Shown here one piece after another: positions 53,793-62,970 of a DNA stretch of 64,000 nt; the first letter of the stretch is position 1; every line of letters begins with the position of its first letter. Source of the stretch: Lewinellaceae bacterium. Lineage in GTDB: Bacteria; Bacteroidota; Bacteroidia; Chitinophagales; Saprospiraceae. The notes under the pieces are model-generated. The model was not told where the DNA came from. It was given only the letters and a program-made list of their open reading frames with translations, and searched no databases. The stretch spans positions 62,001-126,000 of the forward strand of contig JACJXZ010000017.1 of NCBI GenBank assembly GCA_020636375.1, written 5' to 3'. The translations under genes and the position numbers were made by a program.

Positions 53793-55091
53793 ATGAGAAA
53801 GATACTCCCCCCTCTTTCAACGATACGGGCTTACCTGAAACGCTTTCTGTCTTTCCTCCTGGTTTTTCTGTGTTTCCATTTTACCGCCTGCGCCCTGCCC
53901 CCCCTGTCCGAACAACCCGGCTACCCCGCCGGCAGCAAGCTCCTCCTCCTCCACGCCGACGACCCCGGCATGTTCAATTACTATGAAAAGGGGCTGAAAG
54001 AGGAGAACATCCAACTCACCACCTGGCGGGAACTGGGAGCGCGCTGGCGAAAGAAAAGGCTAAAGAAAAAGATCGGCCAGATGTTGCTGCTCGGCTTCCG
54101 CGGCATGAGCGTGGGCGCCTCCAGCCCCATCGTTCAGCACATCGAAGCCGGCCGGGTGGGCAGCGTAATCCTGTTCGACTATGACGTCATGAAAAAGGAA
54201 GCGGCGCGCAACATTAAATCGCCTACGCAGGTGAAAGCGCTGGTGGATTCCCTGCAGGCATACGCCGGCACGCCCTTGCTGGTGGCCATCGACCAGGAAG
54301 GCGGACGGGTGCTGCGGCTGAAGCCAAAGTATGGCTTCCCCGCTATCCCTTCCGCTTTTTACCTGGGCCAGCTCAACAACCTGGACTCTACCCGCTATAA
54401 TGCCGAACTCAACGCCCGCACCATGGCCAGCCTGGGCATCAACCTCAACTTCGCCCCGGTAGTGGATTTGAACACCGAGCGGGAATCCGGCGTGATCGGC
54501 CGCCTGGAGCGTAGCTTTTCGGACAATCCGGAAATCGTGACGCAGCAGGCACAAGCTGTGATCAAAGCTCACCTGGCCAACGGCGTGATCCCCGTGCTCA
54601 AGCACTTCCCCGGCCACGGCAGCGCCCGCAACGACAGCCACAAAGGCCTGACCGACGTGACCGACACCTGGAGCGAGACAGAACTGGAACCCTACCGCCG
54701 CATCATCGGGCAGGGCTACGAAGGCACCGTTATGACCGCCCACGTTTTTAATCAGAGGATCGACGACAAATACCCGGCTACCCTGTCCAAAAAGGCCATC
54801 AGCATCCTGCGCGACAGCATCGGCTACGACGGCGTCATCTTCTCCGACGACATGCAGATGGAGGCCATCGCCAGCGAGTACGGCCTGGAGGAGGCGATCA
54901 TCCTTTGCATCAACGCCGGCGTGGATGTCCTCTGCTTTGGCAACAACCTGGGCTACGATGAGGAAATACCGGAGAAATTCCAGGCTATCGTGCTGAAGGC
55001 AGTGGAGGAGGGCAGGATCAGGCCGGAGCGGATCGAAGAGGCGTATGAGCGGGTGATGCGGCTGAAAAAACAGATGGGAAGCAAAAATTGA
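53793..55091 (+). CDS. GH3 N-acetylhexosaminidase-like lipoprotein (NagZ type)
   Basis: About 432 residues from the Met at 53793, which gives a signal with lipobox-like FTAC; the frame is open upstream but the extra part is not protein-like. A TAACTTTA -7-like box lies at 53774-53781. The GH3 N-terminal barrel has ILFDYDVMKKEAARN, VAIDQEGGRVLRL and the NagZ-type loop KHFPGHGSARNDSHKGL (from ~270), where the Asp-His pair acts as acid/base; FSDDMQMEAI carries the nucleophile Asp. It probably removes beta-linked sugars or GlcNAc in the periplasm, as in peptidoglycan or chitin turnover. The next GH3 gene starts 21 bases later: an operon. Confidence 0.88.
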   Translation: MRKILPPLSTIRAYLKRFLSFLLVFLCFHFTACALPPLSEQPGYPAGSKLLLLHADDPGMFNYYEKGLKEENIQLTTWRELGARWRKKRLKKKIGQMLLLGFRGMSVGASSPIVQHIEAGRVGSVILFDYDVMKKEAARNIKSPTQVKALVDSLQAYAGTPLLVAIDQEGGRVLRLKPKYGFPAIPSAFYLGQLNNLDSTRYNAELNARTMASLGINLNFAPVVDLNTERESGVIGRLERSFSDNPEIVTQQAQAVIKAHLANGVIPVLKHFPGHGSARNDSHKGLTDVTDTWSETELEPYRRIIGQGYEGTVMTAHVFNQRIDDKYPATLSKKAISILRDSIGYDGVIFSDDMQMEAIASEYGLEEAIILCINAGVDVLCFGNNLGYDEEIPEKFQAIVLKAVEEGRIRPERIEEAYERVMRLKKQMGSKN

Positions 55092-55112
55092 CCTAAAGGA
55101 ATTGAAAACACA

Positions 55113-57299
55113 ATGGTAATGAAAAAGATCACGCTGGCTTTATCTTTTATGGTTTTTATCAACATTGGTGCAGCAGCTCAGCCCTCGGGAAAAGAAACAG
55201 AAGCCAAAATCGACAGCATCCTCCCCCTCCTCACCCTGGAGGAGAAAGTCGCCCTATGCCACGCCCAATCCAAATTCAGCTCCCCCGGCGTGCCCCGCCT
55301 GGGCATCCCGGAACTCTGGATGTCGGATGGCCCGCACGGCGTCCGGGCGGAGATCAACTGGGACAACTGGGGGTACGCCGGCTGGACCAACGACTCGATT
55401 ACCGCCTTCCCGGCGCTGACCTGCCTGGCGGCTACCTTCAACCCGGAGCTTTCTTATCAATACGGCCTTGCGGTAGGGGAAGAGGCCCGTTATCGCAAAA
55501 AAGATATCCTCCTGGGGCCCGGTGTCAATATTTACCGCACTCCCCTTAATGGCCGCAACTTCGAATACATGGGCGAAGACCCTCACCTGGCTTCCACCCT
55601 GGTAGTGCCCTACGTCCAGGGCGTACAGCAAAATGGGGTGGCGGCCTGCGTGAAACACTACGTCCTCAACAACCAGGAACGCTGGCGCGATCACATCAAC
55701 GTGAAAGTGAGCGACCGGGCCCTCTACGAGATCTACCTGCCCGCTTTCAAAGCTGCGGTGCAAGAAGGCGGCGCCTGGTCGGTTATGGGAGCGTACAACC
55801 AATTCCGGGGCCAGCACTGCTGCCATAATGAAATCCTGCTGAACCAAATCCTCAAAGAAGACTGGGGCTTCGACGGGGTAGTCGTCACCGACTGGGGGGG
55901 TGCCCACGACACCCGCGAGGCGGCCCTGTACGGCCTGGATATCGAAATGGGCACCGGGACGGACGGGCTGACCACCTCTACCCGGAATGCTTACGATTAC
56001 TACTATCTCGCCCGGCCTTTCCTCAGCATGATCAAAAGCGGTGCGGTTCCGGAATCGGTCGTGGACGAGAAGGTCCGCCGGATACTCCGCCTGATGTTCC
56101 GCACCAATATGAACCCCAACCGGCCGCCGGGCAGAATGAACAACGAGGAACACCTGCAGGTGGCCCGGGCCGTTGGCGGAGAAGGTATTGTTCTCCTGAA
56201 AAATGACGATGGCTTTTTTCCCATCAATCCGGACAAAGAGATAACCATTGCCGTAATCGGGGAGAACGCCACCCGCGCCATGACGGTGGGCGGCGGCTCC
56301 TCGGAGCTCAAGGCCAGGGATGAGGTCTCGCCGCTGCGAGGGCTAAAAGAGCGGTTCAGGAATGCCACCATCATTCATGCCATGGGCTATGCCTCCGGGC
56401 CGCCGCAGTATGGCCGGGAAGTGCCCTCGGCCCTCGACGCCGATTCGTTGCGCCATGCGGCAGTAAAGGCCGCCGGGCAGGCCGATGTGGTGTTGTTTTT
56501 TGGGGGGCTGAACAAAAACCACTTTCAGGATTGCGAAGGAGGCGACCGCCGGCAGTTCGGGCTTCCCTTCGGACAGGAAGAGCTGCTGGCTCAATTGGCA
56601 GAAGTGAATGAAAATATCGGCGTGATCCTGATCAGCGGCAACGCCGTGGCCATGCCCTGGTTGTCCGGAGTGAAAGCCCTTATGCAGGGCTGGTACCTGG
56701 GCAGCGAGGCCGGCCATGCTCTGGCGGATGTGATCAGCGGTGATGTCAACCCTTCCGGGAAACTGCCCTTTTCCTTTCCGGCAAAGCTCAGCGATAACGC
56801 CGCCCATCATTTCGGCGAGCTTTCCTATCCCGGAGACAGCATCAACCAGCATTACAAAGAAGGCATTTTTGTGGGATACCGCTGGCACGACATCCAAAAG
56901 ATCAGGCCCCTGTTTGCTTTCGGGCATGGCCGGTCGTACACCAGCTTTGAACTGTCGGATATCAAAACGGACAAACCATCCTATTCCGCCGGCGGGCAGG
57001 CTATCATATCCTGCGAGGTAACCAATACCGGCGATGCCGACGGGGCGGAGGTGGTGCAGGTGTACGTCGGAAAGCCGGATTCCAGGGTAGAACGAGCGGT
57101 GAAGGAGCTGAAGGGGTTCCGCAAAGTGCATTTGACAAAAGGGGAAAAGACAAGTGTGGAGATTCCCATAGAGATGGACAAGCTCGCCTTCTACGATGAA
57201 TCCATCTCCGGGTGGAAACTGGAAAGGGGAACCTACATCCTTTTCGTGGGCACTGCTTCTGACAATATCGTACAGGAACTGGAAATAACGGTGAAGTGA
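55113..57299 (+). CDS. bglX: Secreted GH3 beta-glucosidase-type enzyme
   Basis: 728 residues with a signal peptide. A complete GH3 enzyme: N-terminal barrel with LWMSDGPHGVRAE, NIYRTPLNGRNFEYMGEDP, CVKHYVLNNQE and the nucleophile Asp260 in VVTDWGGAHD. The second alpha/beta domain (~365-580: GEGIVLLKNDDGFFP, IAVIGENA) follows, then a C-terminal fibronectin III-like domain (~640-728: VTNTGDADGAEVVQVYVG). It is predicted to release glucose or similar sugars from beta-linked oligosaccharides, perhaps those made by the GH16 enzyme. Same operon as the NagZ-like gene. Confidence 0.92.
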   Translation: MVMKKITLALSFMVFINIGAAAQPSGKETEAKIDSILPLLTLEEKVALCHAQSKFSSPGVPRLGIPELWMSDGPHGVRAEINWDNWGYAGWTNDSITAFPALTCLAATFNPELSYQYGLAVGEEARYRKKDILLGPGVNIYRTPLNGRNFEYMGEDPHLASTLVVPYVQGVQQNGVAACVKHYVLNNQERWRDHINVKVSDRALYEIYLPAFKAAVQEGGAWSVMGAYNQFRGQHCCHNEILLNQILKEDWGFDGVVVTDWGGAHDTREAALYGLDIEMGTGTDGLTTSTRNAYDYYYLARPFLSMIKSGAVPESVVDEKVRRILRLMFRTNMNPNRPPGRMNNEEHLQVARAVGGEGIVLLKNDDGFFPINPDKEITIAVIGENATRAMTVGGGSSELKARDEVSPLRGLKERFRNATIIHAMGYASGPPQYGREVPSALDADSLRHAAVKAAGQADVVLFFGGLNKNHFQDCEGGDRRQFGLPFGQEELLAQLAEVNENIGVILISGNAVAMPWLSGVKALMQGWYLGSEAGHALADVISGDVNPSGKLPFSFPAKLSDNAAHHFGELSYPGDSINQHYKEGIFVGYRWHDIQKIRPLFAFGHGRSYTSFELSDIKTDKPSYSAGGQAIISCEVTNTGDADGAEVVQVYVGKPDSRVERAVKELKGFRKVHLTKGEKTSVEIPIEMDKLAFYDESISGWKLERGTYILFVGTASDNIVQELEITVK

Positions 57300-57350
57300 T
57301 GCCTTTATGAAGGCGCTCCGGAAAGTCCTCCAAATGAGTGGATGAGTGAG

Positions 57351-57454
57351 GGACTGAATGAGTGAATAAATATAAAATATGTATTGTTTTTAAAATCAAA
57401 CTTTATTACATAGTTGATTCTATTCACTCATTCACTCATTCACTCATTCAGTCC
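57351..57454. terminator. Inverted repeat built from an 8-bp microsatellite
   Basis: GGACTGAATGAGTGAAT (57351-57367) pairs perfectly with 57438-57454. The right arm lies in a run of three ATTCACTC units (57422-57445). It separates convergent genes, so it can work as a terminator, and the AT-rich 70-base centre is empty. Confidence 0.6.
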
Positions 57455-57468
57455 ATATACTTAATCCC

Positions 57469-58734
57469 TCATTCTTTTATCCCTTCCCCATGCCCGACCT
57501 CAAACCCCTCCGCCCGATACCAGACGTCCATTTCCAGCGAGGGCAGGTCGAACATCGCCGTCCACAACGTCCGCGTTTCGCCGGAGGTGAACCGTATGGC
57601 TTCCATGACGTCCAGCAACTGGCCGATGTCGCCGATGCCGGCCTCCAGCATAGGCTTTGCCTTCCGGTAACGGGAACAGTTGCTCTCTACAAAATCCAGC
57701 CCTTCCAGGTAAGCGGTGTTGGTCAGCAGCAGGTAGGGCTTGTCCCGCCGGAAGACATGAGCGTTTTTATCGGGATCCCACTCCAGCACGGCGGCATCGC
57801 CGCCAGCGTCAGCCAGCAGCAGATGGTTGAACTCCTCCGGGAACCAGATGCGGACGGACTGGAACAGGGCGGCGGCTTCCTCTACCGTAGCGCATGTCTC
57901 TAGGGCGATGCGCACCATGTGGATGACCTGCACGGCGGGCACCTCGGGGTAGGCATAACCTTCCTTCTGGTTGTAACGGGCCGGGTTGCCGTTGGTAGAG
58001 ACGCCGATGAACAGCCCCTTTTCGTTCATGCCGTCAGTCACCCAGTGGTAGGGCATATAGCAGGAATTGCCCAGCACCTGGTAACTGCCTTCCATTTTGG
58101 TGTTCACCAGGAAATGGGGGCGGTCCGACTGGTTATCGAAATTGCGGCCAACCAGGTGCCGCCCTTCGTTTTCCAGATAGTAGGAGGCCAGGCTGCAGGA
58201 AAAGTCTGTCTCGTCGAGGAATTTCTGATAATTGAAGAGGTACCACCAGGAACCCATGAAGTATTCGTGTTCCATGTACCGCAGGTCGAGTTCGTCCAGG
58301 GTAAGCCCCCTCGCCTCTGCGACGCCGCGCAACAGCTCGAGATATGGCGGGTAGAGCTCCAGGTACATTTGTTCGATCTGCTGGTTGATGGCCTCGTTTT
58401 CCGCCGTCCGGCCCGGCTGCAGAAAGCCGAACCTGGCCTGATTGATCCGCCCGAGCAGGTAACCCAGTTCGTAGTGGGTCGCTTCGATACTTATCTTTTT
58501 GGGCAGCAGGCCGGGGCGGATGGCCTCGTAGCGCATCACCTCCTTGCCCAGTTCGGCAGTGGCCAGTTGGAGGCACTCTTTGAATCTGCGGTCGTAAGAA
58601 CCCAGTAATTCCTGGGAGGGCAGGAAGGGGTTGGGCGAGGAAGCTTCTTCTTTTTGGCAGGCGAGCAAAACAAAGACAATTAAAATACCCGCCATTAATC
58701 CCGCCTGCGAGCGCAAGCCGTGTGTTTTTTTCAT
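57469..58734 (-). CDS. C45-family autoproteolytic acyltransferase/hydrolase lipoprotein
   Basis: About 421 residues from the Met at 58734, which gives a lipoprotein signal (ILIVFVLLAC); the open frame reaches 58806. The Ntn-hydrolase fold of peptidase family C45 (acyl-CoA:6-APA acyltransferase-like) is shown by Cys180 in DFSCSLASYYLENEGRHL, followed by VGRNFDNQ, where self-cleavage normally frees the nucleophile Cys, and by GMNEKGLFIGVSTNG. In fungi such enzymes move acyl groups onto 6-APA; bacterial ones cleave amides. Periplasmic substrate unknown. Confidence 0.85.
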   Translation of the reverse strand: MKKTHGLRSQAGLMAGILIVFVLLACQKEEASSPNPFLPSQELLGSYDRRFKECLQLATAELGKEVMRYEAIRPGLLPKKISIEATHYELGYLLGRINQARFGFLQPGRTAENEAINQQIEQMYLELYPPYLELLRGVAEARGLTLDELDLRYMEHEYFMGSWWYLFNYQKFLDETDFSCSLASYYLENEGRHLVGRNFDNQSDRPHFLVNTKMEGSYQVLGNSCYMPYHWVTDGMNEKGLFIGVSTNGNPARYNQKEGYAYPEVPAVQVIHMVRIALETCATVEEAAALFQSVRIWFPEEFNHLLLADAGGDAAVLEWDPDKNAHVFRRDKPYLLLTNTAYLEGLDFVESNCSRYRKAKPMLEAGIGDIGQLLDVMEAIRFTSGETRTLWTAMFDLPSLEMDVWYRAEGFEVGHGEGIKE

Positions 58735-58839
58735 TGTCGCCGGGTTTTGTCGGGCAATTAAATTTTGGCAAGGAAATAAGATAATAGCTATGGTGCTGAT
58801 TATCAATGACTATTGTCAGTGTCTAGTGCCTCGTGCCTC

Positions 58840-58984
58840 GCGCATTAAATAAGGGGAGCATAGCGGGTGCCTATTTTTTCGTTGGGCAAGGCGCAAGGAG
58901 GGAGCATAGCGGTGCTACGTGACTGACGAGCAACGCCGCTTAGCGGAAAAAGAGGCCGCGATATTCCCCCGCTATTTAGTGCGC
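58840..58984. mobile_element. MITE-like element, second relative
   Basis: 145 bp with imperfect terminal inverted repeats: GCGCATTAAATAAGGGGAG at the left and the complement of GCGCACTAAATAGCGGGGG at the right. The core (58885-58947) has GGCAAGGCGC, GCATAGC, GCTACG, CAACGCCGC and AGCGGAAAAAG in the same order and spacing as the element at 43812-43977, although the ends differ. No coding capacity. It lies between the C45 gene and the decayed ATPase. Confidence 0.6.
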
Positions 58985-59106
58985 TAGGCCGCCGCTCATA
59001 CTGCTGGACATTTGCCGGGGCCTTTTAGTATCCCGAATTCATCGGGTGTAGATTGATCAAAGACAGCCTGCGAATCTTCTGGATTGCACTCGATCCATGA
59101 CCGGGT

Positions 59107-60086
59107 TTACTCTATCTCCTGCTTCTTGTAAAAAGTGTTTTTCCCGACAGTATAGGCGTAAGCTGCGGCTGGAAGAAAATGGAGGTTTACCCCATCAATC
59201 ATTTTGCTGCCTGATTTGTCAATTGTTGTGACAAGAGCATTAGATAATTTATTCTTTTGGCAAAACCAGATTAAATTGGATAGTTTTTCGGGATGATGAT
59301 AGAACTGGTTGCTCCATTTTACCTCCACTGCCCATTTGGGCTTTTGATCTTTTTCGCTCAACCCCACCATGTCCACCTCACCACTTTTCCAACGGGCATA
59401 GAAAGGTGTGTGCCAATCCCGGTGGAGCCATTGGGCCATTATGGCTGTTTCTACCAGATTGCCCATTCGGTCATCAGTAGCGGGTACCGGTGAGAACAAA
59501 GCGCTCCGCAAAGATGGGTTGGTCAGGTAAATTTTGAAGAAGTTATCTCGCTGAAAATAACTTCAGGGTAACCACCGTAGTTGATATACTCGATAAATTG
59601 TTCGTTAAGTTCCTTTTCAAAAGTAGCGCCGAAGTAAGGCACATTTTTTCCTCCTATTTGCAGGAATACCTGCTTGATAAGGTGGTTATTTCCTTTTAGT
59701 TCTATAAATTCGTTAAAGGTCAAAGGAGGTAACATGAAATCTGTGAATCGGCCCGCTCCGCTTTCCCTGCTTTTCAGTTTCAGTGCAGCGGCAGCCGATC
59801 CTGATACTACAAACTTGACATTCCGGAAGCTATCCGCAAGAGATTTCAAATGAATCTCCCAATCTTTCAAATATTGGATTTCATCGAAAAAAACGGCCCA
59901 TTCGCTCGCCTTTTCGACTTGTTCACCGCTAGCTTCCCATGCTATCCGAAGCAGGCTTTCTAAGGCAATACCAGTATAGATGGGTGTTTCGATAGATAGA
60001 TAAACCAAGCGGCGGGCTGGGGTTCCTTCTTCAAGGAGGCGTTGTACAGTATGAAAAAGCATTACAGTTTTGCCAACTCGTCTTGG
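59107..60086 (-). pseudogene. Decayed AAA_14/DUF4143 ATPase
   Basis: Remains of a P-loop ATPase of the AAA_14-DUF4143 family (DNA-defence or toxin-like role unknown). The P-loop PRRVGKTVMLFHTVQRL is readable from 60086, but the codon before it is TGA in place of the expected Gly, and nothing upstream fits the family. The middle has AVFFDEIQYLKDWE and VVSGSAAAAL. The frame stops at 59523 after GGYPEVIFSEITSS and resumes in another frame at KIYLTNPSLRSALFSP. About 100 residues usually found between these are missing, so there is an internal deletion as well as a frame change. The C-terminal DUF4143 end (MGNLVETAIMAQW, WAVEVKWS) runs to 59107. A true pseudogene. Confidence 0.8.
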
Positions 60087-60347
60087 TCAATAATTGTTTT
60101 CGGGTAAAAAAAGAGCATTATTTAACAATTAACGCCAAGAGAGCTTGCCCGGAAACTTGCCGAGCCTCCGCCAATTATCTATCTTGCGCCAGCAACCATG
60201 TTAAACCCACGCTCCAATTCGAGCAAACACCCGCCCCTGGACGTTATATAGTAGTTTTCATGGTTATCAGCCGGCCTGTAATGTCGTTTCCGGACCTGCT
60301 GCCAGCTCATTTTATCGGTTCCCAAGCCGGCAACGGAATCAACCAAA

Positions 60348-61526
60348 ATGCCAATTCCCCGACAACTCCGCTCCCTGCTTCACTACCTGCTCCTGGCAGC
60401 AGGAACCCTGCTCCTGGGGCTGGCCCTCCTGACCGGCCTGGCCTACTATATCGCCGTCTCGGATCAGGACCGGGTGCCGGCCCTTGTCGAGGAGATCTGC
60501 CGGAAGAACCTGGGCGCAGAGGCTACTTTTTCCCACTACCGGTTTCAATACCTGGAGCATTTCCCGTTCTTGTCCCTGGCGCTGGAGGATGTGGTGCTCC
60601 GCGACCCCTGCTTTTCAGACCACGGCCGGGAATTGCTGCGCATCAAAGAAATGAACGCCGTTTTCCGCCCCTGGAAAATGCTGCGCCGGGAGTTCGAACT
60701 GAAGTCCGTCACCCTCGACACCGCCCGCGTACAGCTCTACCGCACGGAGGATGGGTATTTCAACGCTGCTTTCCTGGAGGAGGATTCCCTCGCTGCCCTT
60801 AGCCGGCGGGACAGTACAGCCTCCTTTTCTTTGGATAAGATAAAATTGAAAAACATATTTTTCGATTTTCAGGATGCGCTCCGGGGCAAGCATTTTCGGT
60901 TTCAAATCCGGCATTCCGATATTGCCCTTTCCTCTTCGGAAAGCGGCATCCGCATGAAACTGCGGGGCAACTGGTTCTTTCACGGCCTCTACTTCAAGGT
61001 AGAGAACGGTCCCTATTTCCGCAACCAGGAGTGCCGGCTGGCCCTGAATGCCCGATGGGGCGGCCCGCAGGGAGGTGTCCGCCTGGCGCCCTCCCTGGCC
61101 GTGTTCGGGCAGGATAGCCTGCAACTGGAGGGAACGCTGGAGTTTGGGGATACCAGCCACCTGCGGCTGTCCATCCGCAGCCGGGGTATCCTGCTGGAAA
61201 ACGCCCGCCCCCTGCTCGCCGATAATTTACAAAAGAGCCTCCGGCCGTTTTCCCTGACCCGGCCGGCGGCCACCACCGTCACTATCGACGGCCCCCTGTT
61301 GCCGGGCAAGCCCCAGCCGATGGAGGTGGAATTCCAGGCGGACAGCGCCGTATTGTCTGCCAACACCCTGCGGTTTGCCGGCAGTACCCTGCGGGGCGCT
61401 ACGTCAACAACTGCGACTCCACCGGGCCGATCACAGCCCACAGCGACTGCCTCGACATCGAACTGCTTTCCGCCCGGCTTTTTGATACGATCCCTGTGGA
61501 GGCCTCCTATCACGCCGAGGATATGA
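60348..61526 (+). CDS. AsmA-family protein, first segment (frameshifted gene)
   Basis: The first of three frames of one gene. It starts with a transmembrane anchor (LLLAAGTLLLGLALLTGLAY) followed by the AsmA start pattern (EEICRKNLGAEATFSHYRFQ, FPFLSLALEDVVLRDP). About residue 348 the family sequence leaves this frame: the run GGGG at 61393-61396 needs one more G to continue RGRYVNNCDSTG in the next frame, and the last ~40 residues of this frame are spurious. AsmA-like proteins span the periplasm and are linked to lipid transport and outer-membrane biogenesis. Confidence 0.75.
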   Translation: MPIPRQLRSLLHYLLLAAGTLLLGLALLTGLAYYIAVSDQDRVPALVEEICRKNLGAEATFSHYRFQYLEHFPFLSLALEDVVLRDPCFSDHGRELLRIKEMNAVFRPWKMLRREFELKSVTLDTARVQLYRTEDGYFNAAFLEEDSLAALSRRDSTASFSLDKIKLKNIFFDFQDALRGKHFRFQIRHSDIALSSSESGIRMKLRGNWFFHGLYFKVENGPYFRNQECRLALNARWGGPQGGVRLAPSLAVFGQDSLQLEGTLEFGDTSHLRLSIRSRGILLENARPLLADNLQKSLRPFSLTRPAATTVTIDGPLLPGKPQPMEVEFQADSAVLSANTLRFAGSTLRGATSTTATPPGRSQPTATASTSNCFPPGFLIRSLWRPPITPRI

Positions 61527-62968
61527 AAGCGCCGGTGGCGACGGTCGAGGGCCGCCTCGAAGCTTCCCTGCCGGATATCAACGCCCATCTCCCGCCGGGC
61601 GGGTTCCGGTTCCGAAGCGGAAAAGCAGAAGTGGATTTCAAGCTGTCCGGCAGGATGGACAACCCCCTGGCCGCCTCCGCCGCCCGGCCGGAGTTGACAT
61701 TGCAGGGTACGGGGCGCGTCCGGCGGGCTGCCCTGGATTACCTCCCCCGCAGGATACAAATGGAAAGCATCAACGGGGATTTCAGCTTCGATGCGTCCGA
61801 CCTGAACATTCACAACCTGGAGCTTCGCCTGGGCAAAAGCCCCTGCAAGGCGCGGGGCACGATCTTCGGGTTCATGGCTTCTCTTCTGGAGGAGAAAAGC
61901 CGGCTGTTCGCCAGCCTGGACGTGCAGGCGCCTCACCTGGCCATGGATTCTTTCCTGGACGCCGGGGCACCCGAAACCCGGAGCGCCGGAAAAGGCGGGC
62001 GGCCAGGCGGCATCCCGGGCGGCCTGGAGGCCGAAATCCGGGTAAGCGCCGGATCAGTTACCTACCGCAAGCTACAGGCTTCGGACGCCAGGTTTACCTG
62101 CCGGCTGCTGAACGCCTGCGCCGAAAGTGGGCCAGGGCCCTGCATCCGGATCGACAGCCTTTCCGCCCGGATCTTCGGAGGCATTCCGGTGCGCGCCGCT
62201 ATACGGCTGGATCAATTAGACAACCCCCGGCTTGTCCTGGCCCTTCAGCTGGATGCCCCGCTGCTGGAATTCAACCCCATGTTGCCGCCGGATAAGCTGC
62301 GCCTGAACGGAGGGCAGCTGAAACTGGAGATGCGCTACGAAGGGCGGCTCGACGATTATTCAGAGCTGGGCGCCAACGCGCTCCGGGGCAATTGGCAGGG
62401 CACAGCATCTGTAACCGGCGCCGGCGCCGACTACCTGCCCCGGCACTATGAATTCCGCCGCCTCGACGGCGCTTTCCATTTTGATGCCCAGGCCCTGATG
62501 ATCGACAGCCTGGACCTCCTGTTGAACGGGAACCAGGCCAGAGCCAGGGGCCGCATCGAAGGGTTCCTGCCCTTCCTCTTCCATACGGAAGGGAAACTCC
62601 GCGCCGTATTGAACCTCACTGCACCGGAACTGGACCTCAACCGCTTTCCGGCAGGCAAAAAAGGAGAGGTTCACCGAAGGGGACGCCCCTCCGGCCCGGC
62701 CCGCGTCGCCCGCGCCCTGGAGGCGGCGCTGGCGTCGGTCGAAGGCAACCTTTCGGTGAAGGCGGAGAAACTCCTCTTCCAGGGCATGAGCCTGGATGAC
62801 GTGGCTTTCGAGGGGCGCTTATTGCCAGCCTGCGAGGGGCAGGATAGCCCCAACGGCTGCGCACGGATCGGCCGGCTGTCCGCCCGGCTTTTCGGGACGG
62901 CGCCTTTTCATGCCACCCTGGAGGTGACCAACCTGCAGGACCCCTTTTTGTCGCCGATGTGCAGGTGA
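61397..62968 (+). CDS. AsmA-family protein, middle segment (frameshifted gene)
   Basis: Continues the same protein in the next frame from about 61397 (YVNNCDSTGPITAHSDCLDI) to the stop at 62968. It has repeated AsmA-type beta-strand units (SINGDFSFDASDLNIHNLEL, FRRLDGAFHFDAQALMIDSL), as in long repeating beta-groove lipid-transfer proteins. The stop is artificial: one more T in the run 62945-62949 gives DPFFVADVQVNMPMKELN and leads into the third frame. Confidence 0.7.
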   Translation, partial: RYVNNCDSTGPITAHSDCLDIELLSARLFDTIPVEASYHAEDMKAPVATVEGRLEASLPDINAHLPPGGFRFRSGKAEVDFKLSGRMDNPLAASAARPELTLQGTGRVRRAALDYLPRRIQMESINGDFSFDASDLNIHNLELRLGKSPCKARGTIFGFMASLLEEKSRLFASLDVQAPHLAMDSFLDAGAPETRSAGKGGRPGGIPGGLEAEIRVSAGSVTYRKLQASDARFTCRLLNACAESGPGPCIRIDSLSARIFGGIPVRAAIRLDQLDNPRLVLALQLDAPLLEFNPMLPPDKLRLNGGQLKLEMRYEGRLDDYSELGANALRGNWQGTASVTGAGADYLPRHYEFRRLDGAFHFDAQALMIDSLDLLLNGNQARARGRIEGFLPFLFHTEGKLRAVLNLTAPELDLNRFPAGKKGEVHRRGRPSGPARVARALEAALASVEGNLSVKAEKLLFQGMSLDDVAFEGRLLPACEGQDSPNGCARIGRLSARLFGTAPFHATLEVTNLQDPFLSPMCR

Positions 62969-62970
62969 AT

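Noticed and set aside
60083..60347. Start of a plus-strand frame before the AsmA gene
   Set aside because: No signal or domain; the stretch looks like leader and debris of the decayed ATPase.
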